Assembly: GCA_964532405.1 (NCBI GenBank)
Contig: CAZHIC010000009.1
Span: 9,124 to 73,123 of the forward strand
DNA: 64,000 bases
Source: PALSA-1006 sp964532405
GTDB lineage: Bacteria > Pseudomonadota > Gammaproteobacteria > Burkholderiales > Gallionellaceae
Direction: 5' to 3'
In this document: positions 53,960 through 63,210 of the stretch, piece after piece
Numbering within the stretch: the stretch's first letter is position 1
Layout of the letters: each line of letters starts with the position of its first letter
Position numbers and translations under genes: made by a program
The notes under the pieces: model-generated
The model's input: the letters and a program-made list of their open reading frames with translations, nothing else
What the model was told of the DNA's origin: nothing
Databases searched by the model: none

Positions 53960-54781
53960 TTAGATACCCCGCAACAACTCGTTGATACCGGTCTTACCCA
54001 ACGTCTTGGCATCCACCTTCTTCACGATCACCGCGCAGTACAAACTGTGCGTGCCGTCTTTGGAAGGCATACTACCGCTGACTACCACCGAACCGGCAGG
54101 GACGCGACCGAAATGAATTTCACCAGTTTCGCGGTCGAGAATCTTGGTGCTTTGGCCGATGAACACGCCCATCGAAATCACCGAGCCTTCTTCCACGATC
54201 ACGCCCTCGACCACTTCCGAACGTGCGCCGATAAAGCAGTTGTCTTCAATGATGGTGGGATTGGCTTGCACGGGTTCGAGCACGCCGCCGATACCGACGC
54301 CGCCTGAGAGGTGAACGTTTTTACCGATCTGCGCACAGGAGCCGACGGTAGCCCAGGTATCCACCATTGTGCCTTCATCCACATAAGCGCCGATGTTGAC
54401 GTAAGAAGGCATCAACACCACATTTTTGGCGATGTATGCGCCACGGCGCGCCGCAGCGGGCGGCACCACGCGGAAGCCGCCTTCGCGGAACTCCTTGGAG
54501 TTGTAGTCGGCAAATTTGGAAGGCACTTTGTCGAAATAATTGGTGAAGCCGCCCTTGATAAAAGCGTTGTCTTCGATGCGGAAAGACAGCAGCACGGCCT
54601 TCTTGATCCACTGATGCGTGACCCATACGCCGTTGATCTTCTCTGCCACGCGCAGCTTGCCCTGATCGAGATATTCGATGACGGTGTTGATGGACTCCTT
54701 CAGTTGCGCATCCACATTGCGCGGAGTGATGTCGGCACGGCGTTCAAAGGCTTCTTCGATGATGGCTTGCAATTGCGGCAT
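53960..54781 (-). CDS. dapD: Tetrahydrodipicolinate N-succinyltransferase
   Basis: Succinylates tetrahydrodipicolinate in the succinylase route to DAP and lysine. 273 residues: N-terminal helices (LQAIIEEAFERRADITP) and a left-handed beta-helix of hexapeptide repeats (YVNIGAYVDEGTMVDTWATV, IIEDNCFIGARSEVVEGVIV). Typical length. It lies between the restriction gene and pilU; dapC, dapD and dapE are all on this strand. Confidence 0.95.
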   Translation of the reverse strand: MPQLQAIIEEAFERRADITPRNVDAQLKESINTVIEYLDQGKLRVAEKINGVWVTHQWIKKAVLLSFRIEDNAFIKGGFTNYFDKVPSKFADYNSKEFREGGFRVVPPAAARRGAYIAKNVVLMPSYVNIGAYVDEGTMVDTWATVGSCAQIGKNVHLSGGVGIGGVLEPVQANPTIIEDNCFIGARSEVVEGVIVEEGSVISMGVFIGQSTKILDRETGEIHFGRVPAGSVVVSGSMPSKDGTHSLYCAVIVKKVDAKTLGKTGINELLRGI

Positions 54782-55137
54782 GGTGATTTCCTGATAGTTA
54801 AATTTAAAAGTGAATGTGTTGCGGGTGTTTGGAATTCAGTTATTCCGCGAAGGGCGAAAACGACGCGCATTATAGCCTTACGCGGCTTCCAACATAAACC
54901 CGGATTATCCATTAGCGCGGGAATGACGGGGCTAATGGATTATTCGGGTTTAACGGTCAGTAACTTTTGATTGCTGTACTTGCTACCCCCACTATTACCC
55001 TTACTAAAAGGTAATTACCCTTTCTTTTTCCACCGCGCCGCAGGCCCGCGACCGTGGCATTCAACCAGGTGTGCGCTTTGTTGCCCGCGCAAAACACGGC
55101 GGATCATATCCTTACTTACACCCTGGCAAATTTGCTC
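54782..55137. other. Intergenic region between the restriction gene and dapD
   Basis: 356 bases on the leader side of dapD. It contains a 22-bp imperfect palindrome (54895-54916 with 54931-54952, two mismatches, 14-nt loop) of the CATAAACCCGG...CCATTAGC type, and a short ATTACC...GGTAAT repeat near 54993-55013. A 29-codon minus-strand frame at about 55011-55100 begins ATGATCCGCCGT but has no support beyond a weak AAGGA. dapD needs its own promoter here if it is not read from dapC. Confidence 0.5.
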
Positions 55138-58100
55138 TCATTGCAGCAGCGTTAAATATTCCGGGCGTTTGTTTGCCATCACCTTAAAGCTTTGCAGCAA
55201 ATGGGCGAGTTCGGCATCGGTGATGCCGTAAAGCCGGGCGACCAATTTGTCGTTTTGCGCGCGCAGCATGTCTTGGGCTTTGGCGCTTTGCGGCAGGTCT
55301 GATGGCTGCACGTCAAACAGCGGGGCGAGTTCGGCGAAGGCATCCCAGCTGGCGGCGAGACTCAGCAGCAGCGCGTTTTTGGCGAGCTGCGCGTAGTCGG
55401 GGTTGCTGCGGATTTCGGAGTCAGTTGGTTGAGGCATTGGCAGGCGGTAGAGGTAGGTTAGATTGACGTTAATTTGAATCATAAAACGTGCGAGCCAATC
55501 CACTGGCACGCTGTTGAACCACGCCATTGCAAATAATAAACGTAGTGGTGAAATGATTTTTGTTGCAACTTTGCCAGTCTCATCTAGGCGATAGGTTTTA
55601 GGAATACTGATATACAAACTATCAACAACGCCACATTTTTTCGGTAGCAACGCAAAAATCAAAGTACGCTCATTGGTGTCACTAGAAATTTTTCGATACG
55701 CCAACCGAACAAACTCGCGGTCATAGCAAATGGCATTTTCATATTGGCTGACCTCTGCTTTGGTTACACCAAAATCTTGCGCCATACGGTGCAACTCTTT
55801 GCTTTTAATCCGCCCATCAAATTCAGCCAAATCCAGCCAGTATTGCGGCGTATCCAACATATGGCTGAATTGCCAAATCATCTTGCCTTCAAATACAGGT
55901 AAGGATTTTCTTGAAATTTGTTCACTGAATAAATCTTTGTCATTGGTTGTATCCAACTCACGGCGAAAATCCAGCCAGTCCGACGAAAGCGCGGGAAACG
56001 CCGTGTAGCATTTTTCCAAAATCGGCAAGTCTGTTCCATCGCGCAGTTCCATCAACGACCATTGCTGCGGCGACAAGGCTTTGAGCGTGGATACTGGGTA
56101 AGAAATGTGGCGTGCAGGATCATTCAATTCGGCGGCATCGAGCACATAGAACGCGGTGTCGATGCTCTCGTAGGGTGGGCAGATGGTTTTATCGTCTGCC
56201 CACGCAGTGGAATTTTCTACTGTGCTATTCGGCTTGGCATTCACCACCTGCATTAGAGCGAATTTGTAGCGCGAATCTACGTCGGGGAAAATGCCGTTGC
56301 GATTTTCAAAGCTCCAGAAAAATGGCATTTGGCAATGTGTAAAAATATGTTTTCGCAACGCCATTGAGCCTTCTTCAAAGAGCAAGGCACTGGGCAACAC
56401 GTAATTGAGGCTGCCACCTTGGCTGAGCAAGCTCAAATTGCGTTCGACAAAGAAGCGAAACAGATTGCCGTCGCCCGCGCCTTTGTTAAGCGGGAAGGCT
56501 GCTTTGTAGTATTCGTTCGCTACTTCCATATTGCGCTGAGCAGTTTGATAAGCAGCGGCGATATGTTCACTTTCCAGCAAGCGTTTTTGTACGGCGGCTT
56601 TGTCGGTGTTTTTCAGGCTGCGGTAGTTGCTGTGGTATTGCGGAAAAAAGTCAAAATCAGTGAACTTTGTTCTATCCCACGGCGGGTTGCCCACGATGAT
56701 GTCAAAGCCTTTGCGCTCGCGGGCGAAGGCTTCGGGGAAGGCGACTTCGTAGTGAAAGAAGCGGTAGCGCGTGGCGTAGCTTTCCACTTGTTTGAGCGCA
56801 GCCGTTTTGGTTTTGTTTTCGTCAAACAATTGCGAGATGAGATCCGGCGTTTTATCCAGCACTTGACAGGCTTTGCTGTCGCCTTCGGCCAGCATGGCGC
56901 GGCGGGTGCAGATAAAGCTGAGCGCCCGCGACAGCAGGTTGAGCTTGGGTGCGATGGTGTGCTTCCAAAGGCGTTTGGACTGCTCCACCTCGACCGCCGT
57001 GGTGTCGCGCATGGCATCCAGCTCTTGCATCACGCTGCGTAGTTCGTCAAAACGTGCGCCGAGGTTGTCCACAAATAAATCATTTTGCGCAACTTCCACG
57101 GCGTTGTAGTTGATGAAGTCTTGCACGGTCGCGCCCATCAAGGAGTTGCCAAGCTGGACGTGGTGCTCGATGAAGGACAGCGGTGTGCCGAAGATGAAGC
57201 TGTCCATCCACAACGACAGGCGCGCCAACTCTACCGCAAAGGGATTTAGGTCAACGCCGAAAATGCAGCGTTTGAGCAGGGCGCGCTTGAGGATTTGCGC
57301 GTCTTCCGGTGTGTAGTCCAGATTGAGAAAATGCAATTGCTCGGTGATTTTGGTGCGCTCTTCCGCTACCAGTTGCTGCAAGTCGGTATCGTGTTCCAGC
57401 CGCTCCAGCGCCAAGTCGGTGAGGTAGCCCAGCGCCTCGACCAAAAAATGGCCGCTGCCACAGGCGTTGTCGAGAATTTTGAGTTCGGTGAATTTTTTGC
57501 CAGCTTGAGTGGCGTGGTCAATGGCTGCCTTAACCAGCGGCTGCGATAAGGACGGCGGCGTGTAATAACTGGCCGTGGTCTTGCGCGAGTTGCTGGCGCT
57601 CTTGAGATACACATCGCCTTTTTTGACAGCGGTTTCACGCCATGCGCGGTAGCTTTTTTCTTTGCGGATGTTGGCGAGATCGTAGCTGTCAAAATACGCT
57701 TCAACGGTTTTGCCTTTGGTGGTGCTGCTTTCGTATTCGAGATAGACGGCGGTTTCGGTGGCGCGCTCAAAACGAAATTCCAGCAAGCCTTCGTAGATAC
57801 GCCCCAAGTGGGTGACGCTCATGTTTTTGAAATCGCGCCGCGTGTCGAACAGGGTGGTGCCACGGCTGGTTTTGTAGAGCAGTTTTTCCAGCAGGATGCG
57901 CAGGGTGGCGTTGTCGAAAATTTTTGGCGTAAGCAACAAGGGCGCACGCGCCGGGTCAAACAGGCCGCCGTTGAACAGCGGAATGTCGATGTCCTCGGCA
58001 CCTTCGTCGAGCATTTCAAACAGTTGCTTGAGGGCATATATGCCGTCGTGTAAAACGTCGCGCCCGGCGGGTTGGTTGCGCAGGGTCTCGAAAATGTGGC

Positions 58101-59013
58101 TCAGGCTGTAGCGCTGATAGAACGGGTGCTTGGTGAGCAGGCCGTGATTTTTGTCTTCAAAATACACCACGAATAACAAGCGAAATAACAGCACGACACT
58201 GTTCTCATACACATCGGCGAGACTGGCTTTGGGATTGGCTTTTTGAATGGCGCGCCCCATGATTTCGAACAGCGAATCTTCGCCCGCATAACCGTAGATG
58301 ACGGCCTTGAGGTTTTCTTCCACCGCTAGGGTGAAGTCATTCGAGGCGGCAATGGCCTGTTGAATGGCGCTGGTTTGACCTGCTGGCTGGACGTAGGTGT
58401 CGCGGCCAAAGAAAAAGGCAAACAAAGCCAAGCCCCGCGCTTTTTCAGCGGCGTCTTCCAGCGACCACAGCTGCTCTAAATCAAATTCAATGAAGGTTTT
58501 TTTGGCGGTAATTTTGTCGGTGTCATACACCCGCCATATCCGGCCATTAGTCAAAAATCCAAAGCGCACGCGCAAGGTGCTGAGGTAGTCTTGAAGCTGG
58601 TGGTGCGGGTTGTCCTTGCGGTCTGCTTTGCCGGTATCGAGCGTTTTGTCCCACGCTTTCGATTCGCAGATCGCGGTGATGTGGGCGTGATCTTTGCTGG
58701 CGATCAGTTTGTTTTCATCTTCCGGTTTCAGCAGCAAGCAGTAGTCGGGTTTGGCAAATTTACCCTGTACGGTAATGCCTACTTGGTAGGCTTTAGCCCA
58801 ACCTAATTGAGCCAACAAGGGAGCGATGAATTTTTCTTCGAGTTGCGCTTCGTTGCGGGCGGCGAGGGCGGGTGTATCGAAATGTTCTTTTAGCCATGCT
58901 TCCAAATCGTAAGGGTTTTGCTTGCCCGCCAGCTCGCTCGATTTTTGGGTGATGAAGCCGTCATCAAACAGCGTATTGGTGAGCCAGTGTTGCGGGAAGA
59001 GGTCTTGGGTCAT
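55138..59013 (-). CDS. Type IIG-like restriction-modification protein (Eco57I class)
   Basis: Single polypeptide of 1291 residues. The N-terminus has a PD-(D/E)xK-like site (PD at 89-90, ESK at 117-119). The middle has SAM motif I LDNACGSGHFLVEAL (about 522-536), and NPPW (motif IV of N6-adenine methylases) follows near residue 790; the C-terminal part should be the target-recognition domain. In it, a stretch reading NSTAWADDKTICPPYES is encoded by a GTAGGGTGGGCA-type repeat (56170-56205). The ATG overlaps the dapC stop (ATGA). BREX PglX is similar in length but lacks the nuclease motif. Recognition sequence unknown. Confidence 0.87.
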   Translation of the reverse strand: MTQDLFPQHWLTNTLFDDGFITQKSSELAGKQNPYDLEAWLKEHFDTPALAARNEAQLEEKFIAPLLAQLGWAKAYQVGITVQGKFAKPDYCLLLKPEDENKLIASKDHAHITAICESKAWDKTLDTGKADRKDNPHHQLQDYLSTLRVRFGFLTNGRIWRVYDTDKITAKKTFIEFDLEQLWSLEDAAEKARGLALFAFFFGRDTYVQPAGQTSAIQQAIAASNDFTLAVEENLKAVIYGYAGEDSLFEIMGRAIQKANPKASLADVYENSVVLLFRLLFVVYFEDKNHGLLTKHPFYQRYSLSHIFETLRNQPAGRDVLHDGIYALKQLFEMLDEGAEDIDIPLFNGGLFDPARAPLLLTPKIFDNATLRILLEKLLYKTSRGTTLFDTRRDFKNMSVTHLGRIYEGLLEFRFERATETAVYLEYESSTTKGKTVEAYFDSYDLANIRKEKSYRAWRETAVKKGDVYLKSASNSRKTTASYYTPPSLSQPLVKAAIDHATQAGKKFTELKILDNACGSGHFLVEALGYLTDLALERLEHDTDLQQLVAEERTKITEQLHFLNLDYTPEDAQILKRALLKRCIFGVDLNPFAVELARLSLWMDSFIFGTPLSFIEHHVQLGNSLMGATVQDFINYNAVEVAQNDLFVDNLGARFDELRSVMQELDAMRDTTAVEVEQSKRLWKHTIAPKLNLLSRALSFICTRRAMLAEGDSKACQVLDKTPDLISQLFDENKTKTAALKQVESYATRYRFFHYEVAFPEAFARERKGFDIIVGNPPWDRTKFTDFDFFPQYHSNYRSLKNTDKAAVQKRLLESEHIAAAYQTAQRNMEVANEYYKAAFPLNKGAGDGNLFRFFVERNLSLLSQGGSLNYVLPSALLFEEGSMALRKHIFTHCQMPFFWSFENRNGIFPDVDSRYKFALMQVVNAKPNSTVENSTAWADDKTICPPYESIDTAFYVLDAAELNDPARHISYPVSTLKALSPQQWSLMELRDGTDLPILEKCYTAFPALSSDWLDFRRELDTTNDKDLFSEQISRKSLPVFEGKMIWQFSHMLDTPQYWLDLAEFDGRIKSKELHRMAQDFGVTKAEVSQYENAICYDREFVRLAYRKISSDTNERTLIFALLPKKCGVVDSLYISIPKTYRLDETGKVATKIISPLRLLFAMAWFNSVPVDWLARFMIQINVNLTYLYRLPMPQPTDSEIRSNPDYAQLAKNALLLSLAASWDAFAELAPLFDVQPSDLPQSAKAQDMLRAQNDKLVARLYGITDAELAHLLQSFKVMANKRPEYLTLLQ
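56170..56205. repeat. GTAGGGTGGGCA-family palindrome, copy 3, in frame
   Basis: GTAGGGTGGGCAGAT...TCGTCTGCCCACGC, related to copies 1 and 2 and read through by the restriction gene without a stop. Confidence 0.75.
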
Positions 59014-60206
59014 GGGGTGAGTGTAGCAACGAATTTGGCAATGCGTCGCGCGGCTTCCAGTGTTTCATCCAAATTGGCGACCAGTGCCAGCCGGATAAAG
59101 TTCGCCCCGGGGTTGATCCCGTGCGCTTCGCGGGCCAGGAAGCTACCGGGGAGTACGGATACATTGAAATCGCGGTAGAGCTGTTGCGCGAAGGCCGTGT
59201 CGGCGATGGGCGTTCTGATCCACAGGTAGAAGCTGGCATCCGGCTTGGATACGGGCAGGGCGGAACCCAGCATAGCGATGACCTTGGCGAACTTTTCCGC
59301 ATACAGATGGCGGTTTTCCGCGACATGCGCTTCGTCGTTCCACGCGGCGATAGTCGCGGCCTGAATCGCCGGATTCATCGCGCAGCCGTGGTAGGTGCGG
59401 TACAGCGCAAACTTTTCCAGTATCTTGGCATCGCCTGCAACGAAGCCGGAGCGCAAGCCCGGTACGTTGGAGCGTTTGGACAGGCTGGAGAACGCCACGA
59501 GGTTCTTGTAGTCGCCGCGCCCCAGTTGCTGTGCGGCTTGCAGCGCGCCCAGCGGCTTGTCTGCGCCGAAATAAATCTCGGAATAACACTCGTCAGAGGC
59601 GATAACGAAACCGTAACGGTCGCTCATCTCGAACAGGGTCTTCCATTCCGCCAGCGGCATAACTCTGCCATTGGGGTTGCCCGGCGAGCACACGTAGATG
59701 AGTTGCGTGCGCTGCCACACGGTTTCCGGCAATTGCGCAAAGTTGAGCGCGTAGTTGTCTTCCGGTAGGGTATTGAGAAAGTGGGGCGTGGCGCCCGCGA
59801 GGAAGGCCGCGCCTTCGTAGATTTGATAAAACGGGTTGGGGCAGACCACCGCCGGATCGCTTTTGCTGCGGTCGATTACGGCTTGGGCAAAGGCGAACAA
59901 TGCCTCGCGGCTGCCGTTCACCGGCAGGATTTGCGTTTTCGCATCCGGTGTCGGGATGGGGTAACGCCGCGCTAGCCAGTTGGCAATGACAGTGCGCAGC
60001 GCGTCGCTGCCGATGGTTGTGGGATAATTCGCCAGCCCGGCTAGATCCGCGACCAGCGCATCTTTGATGAATTGCGGGGTGGCGTGTTTGGGTTCGCCGA
60101 TGTGCAGGCTGATCGGTTGGTACGAGGCATTCGGCGTCACTTCGCCGAACAGTTTGGTGAGTTTTTGGAACGGGTAGGGCTGTAGCTTATTCAGGTCTGG
60201 ATTCAT
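59010..60206 (-). CDS. dapC: Succinyldiaminopimelate transaminase DapC
   Basis: Class I PLP aminotransferase of the succinylase DAP route. 398 residues: LNKLQPYPFQKLTKLFGEV start typical of DapC, PVNGSREALFAFAQAVID, YVCSPGNPNGRV, and the PLP Lys in FSSLSKRSNVPGLRSGF (about residue 240). With dapD and dapE on the same strand it makes a lysine/DAP gene group, here interrupted by the restriction gene. Confidence 0.92.
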   Translation of the reverse strand: MNPDLNKLQPYPFQKLTKLFGEVTPNASYQPISLHIGEPKHATPQFIKDALVADLAGLANYPTTIGSDALRTVIANWLARRYPIPTPDAKTQILPVNGSREALFAFAQAVIDRSKSDPAVVCPNPFYQIYEGAAFLAGATPHFLNTLPEDNYALNFAQLPETVWQRTQLIYVCSPGNPNGRVMPLAEWKTLFEMSDRYGFVIASDECYSEIYFGADKPLGALQAAQQLGRGDYKNLVAFSSLSKRSNVPGLRSGFVAGDAKILEKFALYRTYHGCAMNPAIQAATIAAWNDEAHVAENRHLYAEKFAKVIAMLGSALPVSKPDASFYLWIRTPIADTAFAQQLYRDFNVSVLPGSFLAREAHGINPGANFIRLALVANLDETLEAARRIAKFVATLTP

Positions 60207-60257
60207 TGCGGTTTTACAACGTGCTGTCAGTCAGCGCGCATTATAAAGGTCGGGCGA

Positions 60258-61139
60258 GTGCCAACAAAACAAAATGTGATGCCGGTTGCCGGTGTGTTGA
60301 GCGGCGCGCTGGTGTGGGGGCTGATCTGGTATCCCTATCGCGTGTTGCAGGACATCGGCGTATCCGGCGCGCTGGCGACCTTTATCACCTACCTGCTGGC
60401 GATGCTGTGCGGTGCGTTCATGTTTCCGCGCGTGTGGCGCGAGCTTCCCAAGCTGGGGCGATGGGGCTGGTTGCTGGTGCTGAGTGCAGGCTGGGCAAAC
60501 TTCGGTTATGTGCTGGCGATGTTGCAGGGTGAGGTAATGCGCGTGTTGCTGCTGTTCTATCTCGCGCCGCTGTGGACGATATTGTTTTCGTACTGGCTGC
60601 TCGGTGAACGGCTTAACCGCTACGGCTATCTGGTCATCGCCTTGTCGCTGGGCGGCGCGCTGGTCATGCTGTGGGAGCCCAGGCTCGGCCTGCCGTTGCC
60701 GCAAAATATATCCGAATGGATCGGCCTGTCGGCGGGCATGAGCTTCGCCTTTTCCAACGTGGTCTCGCGCCGCGCCGCGCATCTGAGCGTGGAAGCGAAA
60801 TCGTTCAGCCTGTGGCTGGGCGCTGTTGTGCTGACCTTGCCATTCTTGTTGTGGCAGGGCGGGATGGTCGGGGTGTTGACGGCGATAGACGCACAAACCT
60901 GGTTGCTACTGGTGCTGATGGGCGTCACATTGGGCGCTACCAGCTTTGCCGTGCAATACGGCGTCACCCACCTGCCCGCCAATCGCGCTGTAGTCTTGTT
61001 TCTGTTCGAGCTGGTGATCGCCGCCGTCTCTTCCTATGTGTTGGTGGGTGAAGCGTTACATTTGCGCGAGTGGCTGGGGGCGGCGCTGATCGTATCGGCC
61101 AGTTTGTTGTCGGGAAGGTTGCATGCAGATTCAAAATAG
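60258..61139 (+). CDS. DMT (EamA) family transporter
   Basis: Inner-membrane drug/metabolite transporter, about 293 residues and ten hydrophobic helices in two EamA repeats (first ending LLGERLNRYGYLVIALSLGGALV; second ending LVGEALHLREWLGAALIVSASLL). Both repeats end in the GE...(R/L)..W/Y..A motif of the family. The start may be GTG 60258 or ATG 60279; the latter loses seven residues before the first helix. Divergent from dapC by 51 nt. Substrate unknown. Confidence 0.85.
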   Translation: MPTKQNVMPVAGVLSGALVWGLIWYPYRVLQDIGVSGALATFITYLLAMLCGAFMFPRVWRELPKLGRWGWLLVLSAGWANFGYVLAMLQGEVMRVLLLFYLAPLWTILFSYWLLGERLNRYGYLVIALSLGGALVMLWEPRLGLPLPQNISEWIGLSAGMSFAFSNVVSRRAAHLSVEAKSFSLWLGAVVLTLPFLLWQGGMVGVLTAIDAQTWLLLVLMGVTLGATSFAVQYGVTHLPANRAVVLFLFELVIAAVSSYVLVGEALHLREWLGAALIVSASLLSGRLHADSK

Positions 61140-61398
61140 GAGGAGGCTTCGCGTGTCACTACCCCGTGTGTGCGTTCAAAAAGAATGGCAATGTTGATGA
61201 CGATTGCTGAATATTATTGTTGTTTCGCCGGGTAACTGACGTTCGCTAACTTCTGCTGTCGCCCCGTTACTGTTAATGGTGACTGGCAGTTTTTTGGAAT
61301 CGAGGAAATATCCGATCAAGTACCCGATGGCGTCACAAGATATTCATCACTACTCTGAAATTTTCAGTCAGATGAATTCACGTCATACTCAAATTAAG
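61140..61398. other. Intergenic region after the DMT transporter
   Basis: 259 bases, AT-rich, with no ORF or clear repeat. I see nothing else to assign. Confidence 0.5.
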
Positions 61399-61548
61399 TT
61401 ACCCCCGGAAAAGCCGGGGATAATTTAATTTCCTGAAATTTTCATTGTCGCCCGCGACCACATCCACCGCCATCGGCTTGCCCTTGCTGCCGCAGCCGAA
61501 GAAGTAGGACAATGAAAATTCTTTCGTTGCCCGTTGTTTGAAAAACAT
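61399..61548 (-). pseudogene. N-terminal fragment of a persulfide dioxygenase-like MBL-fold protein
   Basis: 49 codons beginning MFFKQRATKEFSLSYFFG with SKGKPMAVDVVAGD, matching the N-terminus of ETHE1/Blh-type MBL-fold proteins, which oxidise glutathione persulfide. It stops before the metal-binding HxHxDH would appear, so it is a remnant. The ribosome site (AAGGAAG, about 61555-61561) remains. It is last in the DsrE-SQR unit, suggesting a former complete sulfide-detoxification operon. Confidence 0.65.
61403..61426 (-). terminator. Possible terminator after the sulfide operon
   Basis: CCCCGG-AAAAG-CCGGGG hairpin with AT-rich sides, 6-bp stem. It overlaps the end of the dioxygenase fragment. 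Confidence 0.5.
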
Positions 61549-61583
61549 CGCGGCTTCCTTTTTGTTGTTGGAACGCTATAGCG

Positions 61584-62732
61584 TCAGAAGTGCCGATACA
61601 GCCAGTACTTCTCATACAGTATTTTGGTAAAGTGCCAAAACAGGTTCGGCCCGCGCATTTGCATTTGCGGCGTCGGTTCGGCGTAGAAATTGCCCTTGCC
61701 GATGCCGGCGCGCGCATTGCCGGTTTCGATGAAACACATTCCATCGCCGGCGAATTTTCGCGGCGCGCCGCGTCCGGTCCAGGCATGGGCGATGTTGTTC
61801 GCCACCACCTCGGCCTGGCCGTGAGCGAAGACTCCGGCTTTGGGCAGCGGACGGCCCATCTTCAGGGGAATAGAGGTGATATCGCCGATGGCGAAGACGC
61901 CCTCGAACTGCGTTTTCAGCGTGTGCCTATCCACCGGAATCCAGCCAGCCTCGTTGGTGAGTCCGGCTTCGCGCACCACTGCCGGCGCCCGATGCGGCGG
62001 GACATAAAACAGCAAATCATAGTCGGCGCTGGCGTCGTTGGCGAAGGTGATACGGCGCGTCGCCGGATCGACTTCCTTGACCTGATGTTCGGGATGGTAG
62101 GCGACGCCCCGCGCCTCGACCATGCCGCGCACGGCAGTGCCCACCTCGGGGCCGGCCACGAACATCGGGCGGGACTCGGCGGCAAAAAATTCAATCGTCG
62201 TCTTATCGCGCAGGCCGTGCTTGCGCAGGAAGGCATCCACCAGCATTGCCGCTTCGTAGGGTGCCGCCGGGCACTTGTACATGGGGGTGGCAGTGAGAAT
62301 GACGATGCGTCCGCCCTCGAAATGGGCGAGAGCATTATGGATGGCAGCGGCGCCTTCCAGCGTATAGATATTCAGCCCCGCCGCCAGGCCGGGGATAGCC
62401 TCGGGCGCATAGTCGGCGCCCAGCGCGATCACCAAGGCATCGGCGGCGAATGACTGTCCGTCGATCTCGACTTCCTTGCGCACCGGATCGATACGGGTGA
62501 CGTTGCCACGGCGCAGTTCCACGCCACGACTCGCCAGCCGGTCAAACGAGCGGGTGAAGTCTTCCGGTTTACGGTCGCCGACCATCAGCCATAACAGCGA
62601 TGGCGGAAAGAAAGGCCGGTCGGTGCGATCCACCGCAATGACGCGGTCGGAATTCGGCAATAGCTTTCTGAGTGTTTCGGCGGCGACCAGCCCGCCGATA
62701 CCTGCACCTAATACAATGACTGTGCGTCCCAT
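61584..62732 (-). CDS. Sulfide:quinone oxidoreductase-like FAD protein
   Basis: 382 residues of the SQR/FCSD-like flavoprotein group, oxidising sulfide and reducing quinone at the inner membrane. FAD site VIVLGAGIGGLVAAETL at the N-terminus, ALVIALGADYAPEAIPG, and the second FAD strand VFAIGDIT. Cysteines occur in MYKCPAAPYEA and DGMCFIET; the SQR cysteine near residue 128 is not seen. The C-terminal LFWHFTKILYEKYWLYRHF is amphipathic, fitting membrane attachment. Start ATG 62732 is 2 nt after the DsrE stop. Confidence 0.82.
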   Translation of the reverse strand: MGRTVIVLGAGIGGLVAAETLRKLLPNSDRVIAVDRTDRPFFPPSLLWLMVGDRKPEDFTRSFDRLASRGVELRRGNVTRIDPVRKEVEIDGQSFAADALVIALGADYAPEAIPGLAAGLNIYTLEGAAAIHNALAHFEGGRIVILTATPMYKCPAAPYEAAMLVDAFLRKHGLRDKTTIEFFAAESRPMFVAGPEVGTAVRGMVEARGVAYHPEHQVKEVDPATRRITFANDASADYDLLFYVPPHRAPAVVREAGLTNEAGWIPVDRHTLKTQFEGVFAIGDITSIPLKMGRPLPKAGVFAHGQAEVVANNIAHAWTGRGAPRKFAGDGMCFIETGNARAGIGKGNFYAEPTPQMQMRGPNLFWHFTKILYEKYWLYRHF

Positions 62733-62734
62733 GA

Positions 62735-63085
62735 TCAAAACACCAGTGTCTTGTCGGACCACACAGTCCACTCGGCCAATTCAGCCAAGGTGCTACGGTG
62801 CGTGCCATCGGCAATATCGCCATCCCCCATGCCGCGTGCATCCATGCAGGTGCCGCAGATAGCGATTTCACCGCCATGCCGAACCACGTTGCCAATCATC
62901 GTTTCTACGTTGTAGAAACCCGAAGGTACTTTTTGGTTGCGATGTGCCGATGAAGCACCATCGCCGATTAAAAAGACGCGCACCGTGTTACCTTCCTGTT
63001 TGGAGAGGGCGCCCGCCAGACGCAGGCCGTTGTAAGTGCGTTCGCTGCCGTAGGGGGCATCGTTGAGAATGAATAAGACTTTCAT
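62735..63085 (-). CDS. DsrE/DsrF-like protein
   Basis: 116 residues from ATG 63085 (MKVLFILNDAPYGSERTYNG), a DsrE-fold protein. The single conserved Cys region CGTCMDARG matches persulfide-carrying DsrE2/TusD-like proteins. Sulfur relay to or from the adjacent SQR is inferred. It is the first gene of the minus-strand unit, divergent from the ArsR-rhodanese gene. Confidence 0.85.
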   Translation of the reverse strand: MKVLFILNDAPYGSERTYNGLRLAGALSKQEGNTVRVFLIGDGASSAHRNQKVPSGFYNVETMIGNVVRHGGEIAICGTCMDARGMGDGDIADGTHRSTLAELAEWTVWSDKTLVF

Positions 63086-63106
63086 GACGGACTCCTTAAA
63101 TTGGTT

Positions 63107-63132
63107 AACATTCCAATAATTACTAGAATGTA
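63107..63132. promoter_or_regulatory. Inverted repeat in the divergent promoter, candidate ArsR-type operator
   Basis: ACATTC (63108-63113) and GAATGT (63126-63131) with a 12-nt AT-rich spacer. A further half-site ACATTCC lies near 63182. Such 6-bp arms with AT-rich centres fit dimeric ArsR regulators such as BigR/SqrR, which control sulfide genes. Binding is inferred. Confidence 0.5.
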
Positions 63133-63210
63133 TTAGGCGCCGCTTGTTAATTAATGTCAATATGATTTAGAGTCACTGCTACACATTCCACTATTTTATA
63201 GATTGCTCAG

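Noticed and set aside
55011..55100. 29-codon ORF downstream of the restriction gene
   Set aside because: Weak ribosome site only, no recognisable feature; left inside the intergenic entry.
55138..59013. BREX PglX or DISARM methylase
   Set aside because: A nuclease-like ESK motif lies in the same chain and no other BREX or DISARM genes are nearby.
61442..61786. 114-residue minus-strand ORF
   Set aside because: It overlaps the SQR-like gene in another frame; only the 49-codon dioxygenase fragment has recognisable sequence.
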